Assembly (NCBI GenBank): GCA_021845805.1
Contig: JAJZVD010000033.1
Location: forward strand, 1 to 34,860
Direction of reading: 5' to 3'
DNA length: 34,860 nt
DNA from: Pseudomonadota bacterium
GTDB lineage: Bacteria; Pseudomonadota; Alphaproteobacteria; Rhodobacterales; Rhodobacteraceae
Positions within the stretch are counted from its first letter, which is position 1, and each line of letters begins with the position of its first letter. The translations under genes were made by a program, and so were the position numbers. A model generated the notes under the pieces. That model saw nothing but the letters and a program-made list of their open reading frames with translations, was not told the DNA's origin and searched no databases. Shown here piece by piece: positions 8,082 through 16,451 of the stretch.

Positions 8082-10022
8082 ATGTTCGCAAAGATCCTGA
8101 TCGCCAACCGCGGAGAGATCGCCTGCCGGGTGATCGACACCTGCCGCAGGCTCGGCGTCGCAACCGTCGCGGTCCATTCCGAGGCCGACCGCGAGGCCCG
8201 CCATGTGGCGATGGCCGACGAGGCGGTGCCCATCGGCGGCCCGGCCCCGGCCGACAGCTATCTGCGCGGCGACCGGATCATCGCCGCGGCGCGGGCGACC
8301 GGCGCGCAGGCGATCCATCCGGGCTACGGCTTCCTGTCGGAAAACCCCGACTTCGTGGATCAGGTCGAGGCGGCGGGGCTGGTCTTCATCGGCCCGTCCG
8401 CCGCGGCGATCCGGGCGATGGGGCTGAAGGATGCGGCCAAGCGCCTGATGGCGGAGGCGGGCGTGCCGGTGGTGCCGGGCTATCATGGCGCCAACCAGGA
8501 TGCCGACCATCTGGCCGGCGCGGCCGAGGCGGTGGGCTACCCGGTCCTCATCAAGGCGGTCGCGGGCGGGGGCGGCAAGGGGATGCGGCGGGTCGATCGC
8601 GCGGCCGATTTCGCCCTGGCGCTCGACAGCGCCCGGGGCGAGGCGCGCACCGCCTTCGGCAACGACGCCGTGCTGATCGAGAAACATGTGGCCAGCCCCC
8701 GCCACATCGAGGTGCAGGTCTTCGGGGACGGCACAGAGGCCGTGCACCTCTACGAACGCGATTGTAGCCTGCAGCGCCGCCACCAGAAGGTGATCGAGGA
8801 AGCCCCCGCGCCGGGCATGACCGCCGAGATGCGCGCCGCGATGGGCGAGGCCGCCGTCCGCGCCGCGCGCGCCATCGGCTATCGCGGTGCGGGAACCGTC
8901 GAGTTCATCGTCGACGGCTCGGACGGGCTGCGCCCCGACCGCTTCTGGTTCATGGAGATGAACACCCGCCTTCAGGTGGAACACCCGGTGACCGAGGCGG
9001 TGACGGGCATCGATCTGGTCGAGTGGCAGGTACGCGTGGCGGCGGGCGAGCGGCTTCCGCTCCGGCAGGACCAGATCATGCTGACGGGCCACGCCGTCGA
9101 GGCGCGGCTTTATGCCGAGGATGTGCCCGCGGGCTTCCTGCCCGCCACCGGGCGGCTGAGCCACCTGCGCTTTTCGTCCGCCGCGCGCATCGAGACCGGC
9201 GTGCGGCAGGGCGACACGATCAGCCCCTGGTACGACCCGATGATCGCCAAGGTGATCGTCCGCGGCCCCACCCGCGGCGCGGCGCTGCGCCAGCTTGCGC
9301 GCGCGCTGGCCGAGACCGAGGTGGCGGGCACCGTCACCAACCTGGCCTTTCTGGGCGCGCTGGCCCGGCACGCGGGGTTTGCCCGTGGCGTGGTGGATAC
9401 CGGCCTGATCGCGCGCGATCTGGCGGCGCTGACGGCGGTGCCGCCCCCCGGCCGCGCGGCGACCGTCGCGGCCCTGCTGGTGGCCGCCGGGCTCTGGGAC
9501 GCGGCGCCGCCGCTTGCGGGCTTCACCCTCTGGGCGCCGCTGGCGCGCCCGCTGGCGCTGACATGGGGCGAGGAGCCGCTTGCGGCGCAGATCGCCGTCG
9601 AGGGGCCCGACCGGGTGCGCGTGACCTTCGGGGGCCAGGACAGCCTGGCCGAGCGCCGGGGTGGCGGCTGGTGGGTGGATGGCGCCAAGGCCCCAGCCCG
9701 CGTGGCCGTGCTGCCCGGTCAGGTCGTGGTCTTCGACGGCGTGGCCCATGTCTTCGGCCTGCCCGATCCCCTGGCGCGCGCGGGCGCCGCCGGGCCGGGG
9801 GCGGATGTCACGCTGTCGCCCATGCCGGGGCTGGTCAAGGCGGTCTTCGTGGCCGCGGGGCAGGCGGTGGCCCGGGGCGACCGGCTGGCCGTGCTGGAGG
9901 CGATGAAGATGGAACATACCCTGACCGCCGCCCGCGACGGCGTGGTGGCCGAGGTGCTGGCCGCCCCCGGCGCGCAGGTCGAGGCGGGCGCGGCGCTGGT
10001 CCGGCTGAAGGCCGCGGAATGA
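8082..10022 (+). CDS. mccA: Methylcrotonoyl-CoA carboxylase, biotin carboxylase/BCCP (alpha) subunit
   Basis: Carboxylates its own biotin with ATP and bicarbonate and feeds MccB. The 646-residue protein starts MFAKILIANRGEIACRV (biotin carboxylase N-domain). It continues with HPGYGFLSEN, the ATP-grasp glycine loop IKAVAGGGGKGMR, EKHVASPRHIEVQVFGD and FMEMNTRLQVEHPVTE. The C-terminal biotinyl domain has EAMKMEH with Lys609 as the biotin attachment site, about 35 residues after PMPGLV. The start is ATG 8082, preceded by GGAGAAGGGAG; an in-frame ATG at 7974 would run through the repeat hairpins and add 36 non-homologous residues. The stop overlaps the next gene by ATGA. Biotinylation would need the BirA encoded at 30147. 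Confidence 0.95.
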   Translation: MFAKILIANRGEIACRVIDTCRRLGVATVAVHSEADREARHVAMADEAVPIGGPAPADSYLRGDRIIAAARATGAQAIHPGYGFLSENPDFVDQVEAAGLVFIGPSAAAIRAMGLKDAAKRLMAEAGVPVVPGYHGANQDADHLAGAAEAVGYPVLIKAVAGGGGKGMRRVDRAADFALALDSARGEARTAFGNDAVLIEKHVASPRHIEVQVFGDGTEAVHLYERDCSLQRRHQKVIEEAPAPGMTAEMRAAMGEAAVRAARAIGYRGAGTVEFIVDGSDGLRPDRFWFMEMNTRLQVEHPVTEAVTGIDLVEWQVRVAAGERLPLRQDQIMLTGHAVEARLYAEDVPAGFLPATGRLSHLRFSSAARIETGVRQGDTISPWYDPMIAKVIVRGPTRGAALRQLARALAETEVAGTVTNLAFLGALARHAGFARGVVDTGLIARDLAALTAVPPPGRAATVAALLVAAGLWDAAPPLAGFTLWAPLARPLALTWGEEPLAAQIAVEGPDRVRVTFGGQDSLAERRGGGWWVDGAKAPARVAVLPGQVVVFDGVAHVFGLPDPLARAGAAGPGADVTLSPMPGLVKAVFVAAGQAVARGDRLAVLEAMKMEHTLTAARDGVVAEVLAAPGAQVEAGAALVRLKAAE

Positions 10023-10672
10023 TCCGGCTTCACCATGTCCCGCAGGCGCGCAGCTTCCGCATCCTGTGGCTGCTGGAGGAAATGGGCGAGACCTTCGACA
10101 TCGTGCCGCACAGCTTCTTCGACCGCTCGCTGCGGGCAGACGATTATCTGGCGCTCTCGCCCGCGGGCCGGGTGCCCGCGCTGGAGATCGACGGGCGGGT
10201 GCTTTTCGAATCCGGCGCCATCGCGGAATGGCTCTGCGAGACGCGGGGGCGCTTCGGCCGGGCGCCGGGCGACCCGGAGCGGGCCGAGTGGCTGGAATGG
10301 CTGCATTTCGCGGAAACCGCGGGCCAGCACATCGCCGCGCTGACCCAGCAGCACATCGTGCTGCGCGAGGACTGGATGCGCAGCCCCACCGTGATGCGGC
10401 TGGAGGCGAAGCGGCTGGAAAAGGTGTTGCAGGTGGCCGACCGGGTGCTGACCCGGCACGACTGGCTCTTGCCTTCGGGCTTTTCGGCGGTGGATGTGGC
10501 CTTCGGCTATTCCGCCCTGATCGGCCGCCGCTTCCTGCGGCTTGACGCGATGCCCGCGCTTGCCGCCTGGCTCGCGCGGATCGAGGCGCGTCCCGCCTAT
10601 CGCCGCGCCGCGGCGCGCGATGGCGCGGCGCAGATCTACACCCGCGACCTCTACGAGGCCCCCGATGCCTGA
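10019..10672 (+). CDS. Glutathione S-transferase-like protein
   Basis: The 217-residue protein has the two-domain GST layout. The N-terminal thioredoxin-like domain begins MIRLHHVPQARSFRILWLLEE, has the cis-proline GRVPALEID and the glutathione gamma-glutamyl site FESGAIAEWL. An all-helical C-domain carries FSAVDVAFGYSAL, the GST N-capping-box region. In the position of the catalytic Ser/Tyr/Cys the sequence reads PQARSFR, with Ser12 a candidate. It overlaps mccA by ATGA and hmgL by 8 nt, so it is an integral operon member. Its role in leucine breakdown is not established; it might detoxify reactive enoyl-CoA products or be a maleylacetoacetate-isomerase-like relative. Confidence 0.85.
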   Translation: MIRLHHVPQARSFRILWLLEEMGETFDIVPHSFFDRSLRADDYLALSPAGRVPALEIDGRVLFESGAIAEWLCETRGRFGRAPGDPERAEWLEWLHFAETAGQHIAALTQQHIVLREDWMRSPTVMRLEAKRLEKVLQVADRVLTRHDWLLPSGFSAVDVAFGYSALIGRRFLRLDAMPALAAWLARIEARPAYRRAAARDGAAQIYTRDLYEAPDA

Positions 10673-11519
10673 CACGGTGGACCTGTTCGAGGTCGGCCCC
10701 CGCGACGGGTTGCAGAACGAGGCGCGGCCGATCCCCACGGCGGAAAAGGTCGCGCTGATCGACTGCCTCAGCCGCGCGGGTTTCCGCCGGATCGAGGTGG
10801 CAAGCTTCGTCAGCCCGAAATGGGTGCCGCAGATGGCCGACAGCGCCGCGGTGCTGGCCGCCATCACCCGCGCGCCGGGCGTGCGCTATGCCGCGCTTGC
10901 GCCGAACCTGCGGGGCTATCAGGCCGCCCGTGCCGCGCGCGCCGACGAGGTGGCGATCTTCGCCTCGGCCTCCGAGGGGTTTTCGCGCGCCAACCTGAAC
11001 TGTTCGGTGGCCGAAAGCCTGGACCGGTTCCGCCCGGTGGCCGAAGCGGCGCGGGCCGAGGGGGTCTGGCTGCGCGGCTATGTGTCTTGCGTCACCGATT
11101 GCCCCTTTGACGGGCCGACCCCGCCCGCCGCCGTGGCCCGCGTGGCGGCCGCGCTGCGTGACATGGGCTGTTACGAGGTCAGTCTGGGCGACACCATCGG
11201 CCACGGCACCCCCGCCAGCGTGGGCGCCATGCTGGCCGCGGTACTGGCGGAACTGCCGCCCGAACGGCTGGCCGGGCATTTCCACGACACCGGCGGGCGG
11301 GCGATGGCCAATATCGAGGCCGCGCTGGACCGGGGGCTGCGGGTCTTCGATGCGGCGGTGGGCGGGCTGGGCGGCTGCCCCTATGCGCCCGGCGCGCCCG
11401 GCAACGTGGCGACCGAGGCGGTGGCCGCGCGGCTGGCGGCGCTGGGGCTCGACACCGGGCTGGACCCGGCGGTGCTGGCCGAGGCGGCGGCAATGGCGCG
11501 CGCGATGCGGGCGGGGTAA
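10665..11519 (+). CDS. hmgL: Hydroxymethylglutaryl-CoA lyase
   Basis: Cleaves HMG-CoA to acetyl-CoA and acetoacetate, the last step of the leucine route. The 284-residue TIM-barrel has VGPRDGLQNE at 10-19 (catalytic Arg13 and Asp14), IEVASFVSPKWVPQM, the metal-binding HFHDTGG, and GLGGCPYAPGAPGNVATE with Cys238, the conserved flexible-loop cysteine. Length is normal for bacterial enzymes. The start ATG lies inside the end of the GST gene (8-nt overlap). Also called mvaB or liuE. Confidence 0.96.
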   Translation: MPDTVDLFEVGPRDGLQNEARPIPTAEKVALIDCLSRAGFRRIEVASFVSPKWVPQMADSAAVLAAITRAPGVRYAALAPNLRGYQAARAARADEVAIFASASEGFSRANLNCSVAESLDRFRPVAEAARAEGVWLRGYVSCVTDCPFDGPTPPAAVARVAAALRDMGCYEVSLGDTIGHGTPASVGAMLAAVLAELPPERLAGHFHDTGGRAMANIEAALDRGLRVFDAAVGGLGGCPYAPGAPGNVATEAVAARLAALGLDTGLDPAVLAEAAAMARAMRAG

Positions 11520-11540
11520 CGATTTTTCGCAGAAAGATCG
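11520..11540. repeat. Small hairpin between hmgL and liuC
   Basis: CGATTTTTC (11520-11528) pairs with GAAAGATCG (11532-11540) across GCA, with one G-U pair. It is a shorter version of the 11-bp hairpin at 5035-5059 (shared CGATyTTTC / GAAAGATCG), suggesting a small repeat family. It begins one base after the hmgL stop. Confidence 0.55.
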
Positions 11541-11556
11541 GGCAGGGGAAGCGGGA

Positions 11557-12336
11557 ATGGACACGATCGAGATCACCACGGACGCGCGCGGGGTCGCCAC
11601 GCTGACGCTGAACCGGCCCGAAAAGCACAACGCCCTGTCGGCGCCGATGATGGACGAGCTGACCGCCGCCGCGGCACGGCTGGGGGCCGATCCCGCGGTC
11701 CGGGTCGTGGTGCTGACGGGGGCGGGGGCCAGTTTCTGTGCGGGGGGCGATCTGGGCTGGATGCAGGCGCAGGCCGCCACCGATGCCGCGGGCCGCGCGG
11801 CCGAGGCGCGGCGGCTGGCGGGGATGCTGGCGGCCCTCGACGGGCTGGAAAAGCCGCTGATCGGGCGGGTGCAGGGGCAGGCCTTCGGCGGCGGTCTGGG
11901 CCTGATGAGCGTCTGCGACGTGGCCGTGGGCGTCACCGGCGCGCGCTTCGGCTTCACCGAGACGCGCCTTGGCCTGATCCCGGCCACCATCGGCCCCTAT
12001 GTCGTGGCACGGATGGGCGGTGCGCTCGCACGGCGGGTCTTCGCCTCGGCCCGGCTGTTCGACGCGGGCGAGGCGGTGGGGCTGAACCTGCTGGCGCGCG
12101 CGGTCGCGCCCGAGGCGCTCGATGCGGCCATCGAGGCCGAGGTGACCCCCTATCTGGCCTGCGCGCCCGGCGCGGTGGCCGAGGCCAAGGCGCTTCTGCG
12201 CCGCCTGACGCCGCCGCCCGATGCCGCCACCGTCGCGATGACGGTCGAGGCGCTGACCCGGCGCTGGGAAAGCCCCGAGGCGGCCGAGGGAATCGCGGCC
12301 TTCTTCGCCCGCACCCGGCCCGGCTGGGTGCGCTGA
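11557..12336 (+). CDS. liuC: Methylglutaconyl-CoA hydratase (enoyl-CoA hydratase family)
   Basis: Predicted to hydrate 3-methylglutaconyl-CoA to HMG-CoA, linking MccAB to HmgL. The 259-residue crotonase-fold protein has NRPEKHNALS, the oxyanion motifs FCAGGDLGWM and GQAFGGGLGL, and FTETRLGLIPATI with the catalytic Glu region. The ETRLGLIPATI form is typical of the methylglutaconyl-CoA hydratase group, and position in the operon completes the pathway. The start is ATG 11557 after AGGGGAAG; the frame is open far upstream but only as hmgL shadow. Family certain; substrate inferred from context. Confidence 0.9.
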   Translation: MDTIEITTDARGVATLTLNRPEKHNALSAPMMDELTAAAARLGADPAVRVVVLTGAGASFCAGGDLGWMQAQAATDAAGRAAEARRLAGMLAALDGLEKPLIGRVQGQAFGGGLGLMSVCDVAVGVTGARFGFTETRLGLIPATIGPYVVARMGGALARRVFASARLFDAGEAVGLNLLARAVAPEALDAAIEAEVTPYLACAPGAVAEAKALLRRLTPPPDAATVAMTVEALTRRWESPEAAEGIAAFFARTRPGWVR

Positions 12337-12347
12337 GTCGCGCGCGC

Positions 12348-12363
12348 GCCGCCGTCTGGCGGC
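12348..12363 (+). terminator. Short GC hairpin after liuC, weak terminator candidate
   Basis: GCCGCC (12348-12353) pairs with GGCGGC (12358-12363) over a GTCT loop, 12 nt after the liuC stop, followed by TTCT. The stem is short and the T-run poor, so termination is only a possibility. The motif CCGTCTG recurs at 12352, 12373 and 12383. Confidence 0.35.
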
Positions 12364-12406
12364 TTCTGCCGCCCGTCTGCTGCCGTCTGCCGCCTTCCGC
12401 CGCGGC

Positions 12407-12422
12407 GCAGCGTTTGCGCTGC
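12407..12422. repeat. Hairpin upstream of nuoA
   Basis: GCAGCG (12407-12412) and CGCTGC (12417-12422) form a perfect 6-bp stem with a TTTG loop, 8 nt before the palindrome at 12430. Confidence 0.4.
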
Positions 12423-12429
12423 AGGATGC

Positions 12430-12447
12430 TGCACACATTTGTATGCA
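12430..12447. promoter_or_regulatory. Palindromic operator candidate upstream of the nuo operon
   Basis: TGCACACATTTGTATGCA is symmetric at 14 of 18 positions (TGCA-n-ACA-nn-TGT-n-TGCA). It is among the most AT-containing stretches of an otherwise very GC-rich gap. It lies 48 nt before the proposed -35 of nuoA, a position more typical of an activator than a repressor. I cannot name the binding protein; it does not match the FNR/FnrL consensus (TTGAT-N4-ATCAA). Confidence 0.5.
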
Positions 12448-12495
12448 GGGCGGCGTTTCCCGGTCCTGCCGCCGCCGAAAACGGGCCGCCTTCGG

Positions 12496-12524
12496 TTGAC
12501 CACGCCCGGGTGGCGGAGTAAGTG
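12496..12524 (+). promoter_or_regulatory. Possible nuo operon promoter
   Basis: TTGACC (12496-12501) is a good -35. The region 17 nt further (TAAGTG, 12519-12524) is a poor -10, so the exact promoter is unsure. The 239-bp gap 12337-12575 between liuC and nuoA is the only long one before the 14-gene operon, so a promoter is expected here. A small hairpin, CCGCAT (12542-12547) with ATGCGG (12553-12558), falls in the leader just before the nuoA Shine-Dalgarno AAGGAG. Confidence 0.4.
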
Positions 12525-12575
12525 AGGCGCAGCCAAACCATCCGCATGTCGGATGCGGTGATGAAGGAGCCGAAC

Positions 12576-12941
12576 GTGGACCACCTCCTCAGGGAATATC
12601 TCCCCATTCTCATCTTCCTGGCGATGGCGACGGCGCTCGGCCTCGTTCTGATCCTCGCCGCGGCGGTCGTGGCCGTCCGCAACCCCGACCCGGAAAAGGT
12701 GTCGGCCTATGAATGCGGGTTCAACGCCTTTGACGATGCGCGGATGAAGTTCGACGTGCGCTTCTATCTGGTGTCGATCCTGTTCATCATCTTCGACCTG
12801 GAAGTGGCCTTCCTGTTTCCGTGGGCGGTGGCCTTCGGCGGGCTGAGCATGGTGGCCTTCTGGTCGATGATGGTGTTCCTGGCCGTGCTGACGGTCGGCT
12901 TTGCCTATGAATGGAAGAAGGGGGCGCTGGAATGGGAGTGA
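12576..12941 (+). CDS. nuoA: NADH-quinone oxidoreductase subunit A
   Basis: Small membrane subunit of complex I near the quinone chamber. The 121-residue protein has three predicted transmembrane helices (about 8-34, 62-86, 92-112) and the conserved loop [18 protein letters not shown], with Cys47 in the region that changes accessibility between active and deactive states in mitochondrial ND3. Asp74 and Glu76 lie in the second helix. The start is taken as GTG 12576, 6 nt after AAGGAG (12564-12569), matching the 121-residue Paracoccus homologue; an in-frame ATG at 12561 lacks a ribosome site. The stop overlaps nuoB by TGATG. Confidence 0.95.
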   Translation: MDHLLREYLPILIFLAMATALGLVLILAAAVVAVRNPDPEKVSAYECGFNAFDDARMKFDVRFYLVSILFIIFDLEVAFLFPWAVAFGGLSMVAFWSMMVFLAVLTVGFAYEWKKGALEWE

Positions 12942-13465
12942 TGGCCGGAGCCAACACCGCGGGCGTCGACAAGGATGTCGCGACCGAGGCGCTGAACCGC
13001 GAGTTGCAGGACAAGGGGTTCCTGCTGACCTCGACGGAAGACATCATCAACTGGGCCCGCACCGGCTCGCTGCACTGGATGACCTTCGGTCTGGCCTGCT
13101 GCGCGGTCGAGATGATCCATGTCGCCATGCCGCGCTATGACGTGGAACGCTTCGGCACCGCGCCCCGCGCCAGCCCGCGGCAGTCCGACCTGATGATCGT
13201 GGCGGGCACGCTGACCAACAAGATGGCACCCGCGCTGCGCAAGGTCTACGACCAGATGCCCGAGCCGCGCTATGTGATCTCGATGGGGTCCTGCGCCAAT
13301 GGCGGGGGCTACTATCACTACAGCTACTCGGTGGTGCGCGGCTGCGACCGGATCGTGCCGATCGACGTCTACGTTCCGGGCTGCCCGCCCACGGCCGAGG
13401 CGCTGCTGTACGGCATCCTGCAACTGCAGCGGAAGATCCGCCGCGTCGGCACCCTTGTCCGCTGA
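12941..13465 (+). CDS. nuoB: NADH-quinone oxidoreductase subunit B
   Basis: Peripheral subunit holding cluster N2, the last [4Fe-4S] centre before quinone. The 174 residues include [10 protein letters not shown] with adjacent Cys53 and Cys54, then Cys118 in [14 protein letters not shown] and Cys148 in [10 protein letters not shown]: the four N2 ligands. The start is ATG 12941, giving [12 protein letters not shown], which lines up with Paracoccus; an ATG three codons upstream (12932) is also possible. Confidence 0.96.
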   Translation: MAGANTAGVDKDVATEALNRELQDKGFLLTSTEDIINWARTGSLHWMTFGLACCAVEMIHVAMPRYDVERFGTAPRASPRQSDLMIVAGTLTNKMAPALRKVYDQMPEPRYVISMGSCANGGGYYHYSYSVVRGCDRIVPIDVYVPGCPPTAEALLYGILQLQRKIRRVGTLVR

Positions 13466-13475
13466 GGAGGCGCGC

Positions 13476-14084
13476 ATGTCCGAAGCCCTGACCGCGCTTG
13501 GCGCCCAGATCCGCGAAATGCGGCCGCAGATGGTGCACGGGTCGTCCGTGGCCTTTGGCGAACTGACGCTGGAGGCCGCGCCCGACACCATCGCTGACCT
13601 GCTGGCCTTCCTGAAATCCGACCCGGCCTGCAAGTTCTCGACCCTGGTCGACATCACCGCGGTGGACCACCCCGAACGCGCGCAGCGCTTCGACGTGGTC
13701 TATCACCTGCTGTCGATGTACCGGAACCACCGGGTGCGGGTGAAGGTGGCGGTGGATGAAGACGCGATGGTGCCATCGGTCATCGCGGTGCACGCGGCGG
13801 CCAACTGGTTCGAACGCGAGGTGTTCGACATGTTCGGCATCCTCTTCTCGGGCCACCCCGACCTGCGCCGCATCCTGACCGACTACGGCTTCCGCGGCCA
13901 TCCGCTGCGCAAGGATTTCCCGACCACCGGCTATGTCGAGGTGCGCTACGACGAGGCGCAGAAGCGCGTGGTCTACGAGCCGGTGAAGCTGGTGCAGGAA
14001 TACCGCCAGTTCGACTTCATGAGCCCCTGGGAAGGTGCGCAATACATCCTGCCGGGCGACGAGAAGAAGGGGGCGGCTGGCTGA
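13476..14084 (+). CDS. nuoC: NADH-quinone oxidoreductase subunit C
   Basis: 30-kDa-type peripheral subunit of the quinone module. The 202-residue protein has the signature [20 protein letters not shown] and ends the conserved part with GHPLRKDFP. It is separate from NuoD, not fused as in E. coli. A strong Shine-Dalgarno, GAGGAGG (13464-13470), overlaps the nuoB stop. The stop shares an A with the start of the sulfotransferase gene. Confidence 0.96.
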   Translation: MSEALTALGAQIREMRPQMVHGSSVAFGELTLEAAPDTIADLLAFLKSDPACKFSTLVDITAVDHPERAQRFDVVYHLLSMYRNHRVRVKVAVDEDAMVPSVIAVHAAANWFEREVFDMFGILFSGHPDLRRILTDYGFRGHPLRKDFPTTGYVEVRYDEAQKRVVYEPVKLVQEYRQFDFMSPWEGAQYILPGDEKKGAAG

Positions 14085-14959
14085 TGGCCGAGGCCAGGCT
14101 CATGTTCTGCGTCGGTGCGACGAAAGCGGGGACCAGTTGGCTCCACCGCTACATTTCGGATCATCCGGAATGCTGGATGCAGCCCATCAAGGAGCTGCAC
14201 TATTTCGATGCGATCGACCGGAACGACTGGGCCTATCAGCGCAGCGTGATCGAGGGGCGCCGCGCGGGCCTTCAGGCGGATCTGGCCGGGGCCTCGGGGC
14301 CCTGGGCCGATGAGCTGCGCCGCCAGATCGCGCAGATGGACCGCTGGCTGGCCGTGCTGGCCTCGGGGCGCGAGGATCTGCCGGCCTATCTGGATTACCT
14401 GACGGCCGGGGCCGACGGGCGGCTGGTGGCCGACATGACGCCCGCCTATTCGCTCTTGTCGCAAGACCGTCTGTCGGGCATGGCGCGGCTTCTGCCGGAT
14501 GTGCGCTTCATCTACCTGATGCGCGACCCGGTGGCCCGGCTCTGGAGCCATGTGCGCATGATGGCCGAGCGGCGTGCCAAGCCGGGCGAGAGCCTGGCCG
14601 AGCGCGCCAAGCGGATCCTGAACCGGGTCATCACCGGGAAAGAGCCGCAGATCGCCGAGCGCAGCGACTACCGCGCCGCGCTGAGCAAGATCCTGGCCGC
14701 CGTCGCCCCCGCGCGGCGTCTGGTGATGTTTTCCGAAGACCTGTTCTCGCAGGCCGGGGTGGGGCGCATCTGCGCCTTCCTCGGCATCAGCCCGGTGCCC
14801 GCGCGCCCTGACCGGCGCGTGTTCGAGGGGCAGGCGGTGCCGATGACCGAATTCCAGCGGCGCCGTGCCGGGCGCTGGCTGGCCGAGCAATACGACTTCG
14901 TCGCGACGACGCTGGGCGATGTTCCCCCGGCATGGCGCGCAAACATGGAGTGGGCCTGA
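14084..14959 (+). CDS. PAPS-dependent sulfotransferase-family protein inside the nuo operon
   Basis: Predicted cytosolic sulfotransferase of 291 residues. The 5'-phosphosulfate loop is [15 protein letters not shown] (10-24) with Lys14. KELHYFD follows at 36-42, as in heparan-sulfate-type and bacterial sulfotransferases. The 3'-phosphate-binding motif is [14 protein letters not shown] (144-157) with Arg147 and Ser155. All elements expected of an active enzyme are present. It overlaps nuoC by TGATG and stops 2 nt before nuoD, so it is translated as part of the operon. Base composition is like its neighbours. No known complex I step uses sulfation; the acceptor is unknown and could be a lipid, polysaccharide or small metabolite. 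Confidence 0.88.
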   Translation: MAEARLMFCVGATKAGTSWLHRYISDHPECWMQPIKELHYFDAIDRNDWAYQRSVIEGRRAGLQADLAGASGPWADELRRQIAQMDRWLAVLASGREDLPAYLDYLTAGADGRLVADMTPAYSLLSQDRLSGMARLLPDVRFIYLMRDPVARLWSHVRMMAERRAKPGESLAERAKRILNRVITGKEPQIAERSDYRAALSKILAAVAPARRLVMFSEDLFSQAGVGRICAFLGISPVPARPDRRVFEGQAVPMTEFQRRRAGRWLAEQYDFVATTLGDVPPAWRANMEWA

Positions 14960-14961
14960 GC

Positions 14962-16176
14962 ATGGATGGCAAGTTCGATGACACGCTGACCGGCGAGCAG
15001 CGCATCCGCAACTTCAACATCAACTTCGGCCCGCAGCACCCGGCCGCGCATGGCGTGCTGCGCCTGGTGCTGGAGCTGGACGGCGAGATCGTGGAACGCT
15101 GCGACCCGCATATCGGGCTTCTGCACCGCGGCACCGAAAAGCTGATGGAAAGCCGGACCTATCTGCAGAACCTGCCCTATTTCGACCGGCTGGACTATGT
15201 GGCGCCGATGAACCAGGAACATGCCTGGTGCCTGGCGATCGAGAAGCTGACCGGCACCGTCGTGCCGCGGCGTGCCAGCCTGATCCGCGTGCTCTACTCG
15301 GAAATCGGCCGCATCCTGAACCACCTGCTGAACGTGACGACGCAGGCGATGGACGTGGGCGCGCTGACCCCGCCGCTCTGGGGCTTCGAGGAACGCGAAA
15401 AGCTGATGGTGTTCTACGAACGGGCCTGCGGCGCGCGCCTGCACGCGGCCTATTTCCGCCCCGGCGGCGTGCACCAGGACCTGCCCGCCGACCTGATCGC
15501 GGATATCGAGGCCTGGGCCGACGCCTTCCCGAAGGTGCTGGACGACATCGACGGTCTGCTGACCGAAAACCGCATCTTCAAGCAGCGCAACGCCGACATC
15601 GGGATCGTCACCGAAGAAGACATCCAGAACTGGGCCTTCTCGGGCGTGATGGTGCGCGGCTCGGGGCTGGCCTGGGACCTGCGGCGCGCGCAGCCCTACG
15701 AATGCTATGACGAATTCGACTTCAAGATCCCGGTCGGCAAGAACGGCGACTGCTACGACCGCTATCTGTGCCGCATGGCCGAGATGCGCGAGTCGACCCG
15801 GATCGTCCAGCAGGCCTGCGCCAAGCTGCGCGAGCCTGCGGCAAAGACCGACGTGATGGCCCGCGGCAAGCTCAGCCCGCCGAAGCGGGGCGAGATGAAG
15901 ACCTCGATGGAGGCGCTCATCCACCATTTCAAGCTTTACACCGAAGGCTTCCACGTCCCCGCGGGCGAGGTCTATGCCGCGGTCGAGGCGCCCAAGGGTG
16001 AATTCGGCGTGTTCCTGAAGGCCGACGGCACCAACCGGCCCTATCGCGCCAAGATCCGCGCGCCGGGCTATCCGCATCTTCAGGCCATCGACTACATCGC
16101 CAAGGGGCACCTGCTGGCCGACGTGGCCGCCATCATCGGCTCGCTCGACATCGTGTTCGGGGAGATCGACCGGTGA
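14962..16176 (+). CDS. nuoD: NADH-quinone oxidoreductase subunit D
   Basis: 49-kDa-type subunit, related to [NiFe]-hydrogenase large subunits, which forms the quinone pocket with NuoB. The 404 residues include [15 protein letters not shown] (the beta-hairpin His that contacts quinone), [25 protein letters not shown] (Tyr of the quinone site) and the C-terminal DIVFGEIDR. The start is ATG 14962, which gives [13 protein letters not shown] as in Paracoccus; an in-frame ATG at 14932 would lie inside the sulfotransferase. The stop overlaps the next gene by GTGA. Confidence 0.96.
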   Translation: MDGKFDDTLTGEQRIRNFNINFGPQHPAAHGVLRLVLELDGEIVERCDPHIGLLHRGTEKLMESRTYLQNLPYFDRLDYVAPMNQEHAWCLAIEKLTGTVVPRRASLIRVLYSEIGRILNHLLNVTTQAMDVGALTPPLWGFEEREKLMVFYERACGARLHAAYFRPGGVHQDLPADLIADIEAWADAFPKVLDDIDGLLTENRIFKQRNADIGIVTEEDIQNWAFSGVMVRGSGLAWDLRRAQPYECYDEFDFKIPVGKNGDCYDRYLCRMAEMRESTRIVQQACAKLREPAAKTDVMARGKLSPPKRGEMKTSMEALIHHFKLYTEGFHVPAGEVYAAVEAPKGEFGVFLKADGTNRPYRAKIRAPGYPHLQAIDYIAKGHLLADVAAIIGSLDIVFGEIDR

Positions 16177-16451
16177 ACACGGGCGCGGCCCTTCTTGCGG
16201 CGGCCGCCTTCGTGCCTGCGCTTCCCGCGCTGGCCGAAGGCGGGCCCCGTCCGGCCGAGGTGGCGGCCTTCGTCGCCGCCGCGCGGGCCGCGGGCTGCGT
16301 CGTGACAGAGGCGAATGCCGACCGGGTCATCGCGGCCTCGGGCCTGTCGGCCGAGGTGGCCGCCGCCGTGGTGCAAAGCCTGGAACAGCAGGGCAAGGCC
16401 AAGGCGCAGGGCGCAGGCCGGCTGGTGCTGACGCCCGAGGTCTGCCAATGA
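16173..16451 (+). CDS. Small secreted protein of unknown function, nuo operon
   Basis: 92 residues, starting at GTG 16173 in a GTGA overlap with the nuoD stop. The N-terminus ([21 protein letters not shown]) looks like a Sec signal peptide with a likely cut after residue 21 (ALPALA/EGG). The mature part, about 71 residues, is predicted helical and has two cysteines, Cys42 and Cys91, near its two ends, which could form a periplasmic disulfide. I recognise no domain. It overlaps the next gene by ATGA. The alternative that residues 1-21 are a membrane anchor cannot be excluded. Confidence 0.75.
   Translation: MNTGAALLAAAAFVPALPALAEGGPRPAEVAAFVAAARAAGCVVTEANADRVIAASGLSAEVAAAVVQSLEQQGKAKAQGAGRLVLTPEVCQ

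Noticed and set aside
7902-11990. Very long open frame on the minus strand across mccA, GST, hmgL and liuC
   Set aside because: It is antisense to four recognised genes. High GC in third codon positions removes stop codons from the opposite frame; the translation is low-complexity Arg/Gly/His-rich with no family resemblance.
12337-12575. FNR/FnrL box upstream of nuoA
   Set aside because: No TTGAT-N4-ATCAA-like sequence is present; the only clear palindrome has a different shape.
14932-14961. Upstream ATG for nuoD adding ten residues
   Set aside because: It lies within the sulfotransferase gene and adds [10 protein letters not shown], absent from homologues; ATG 14962 matches the family start.
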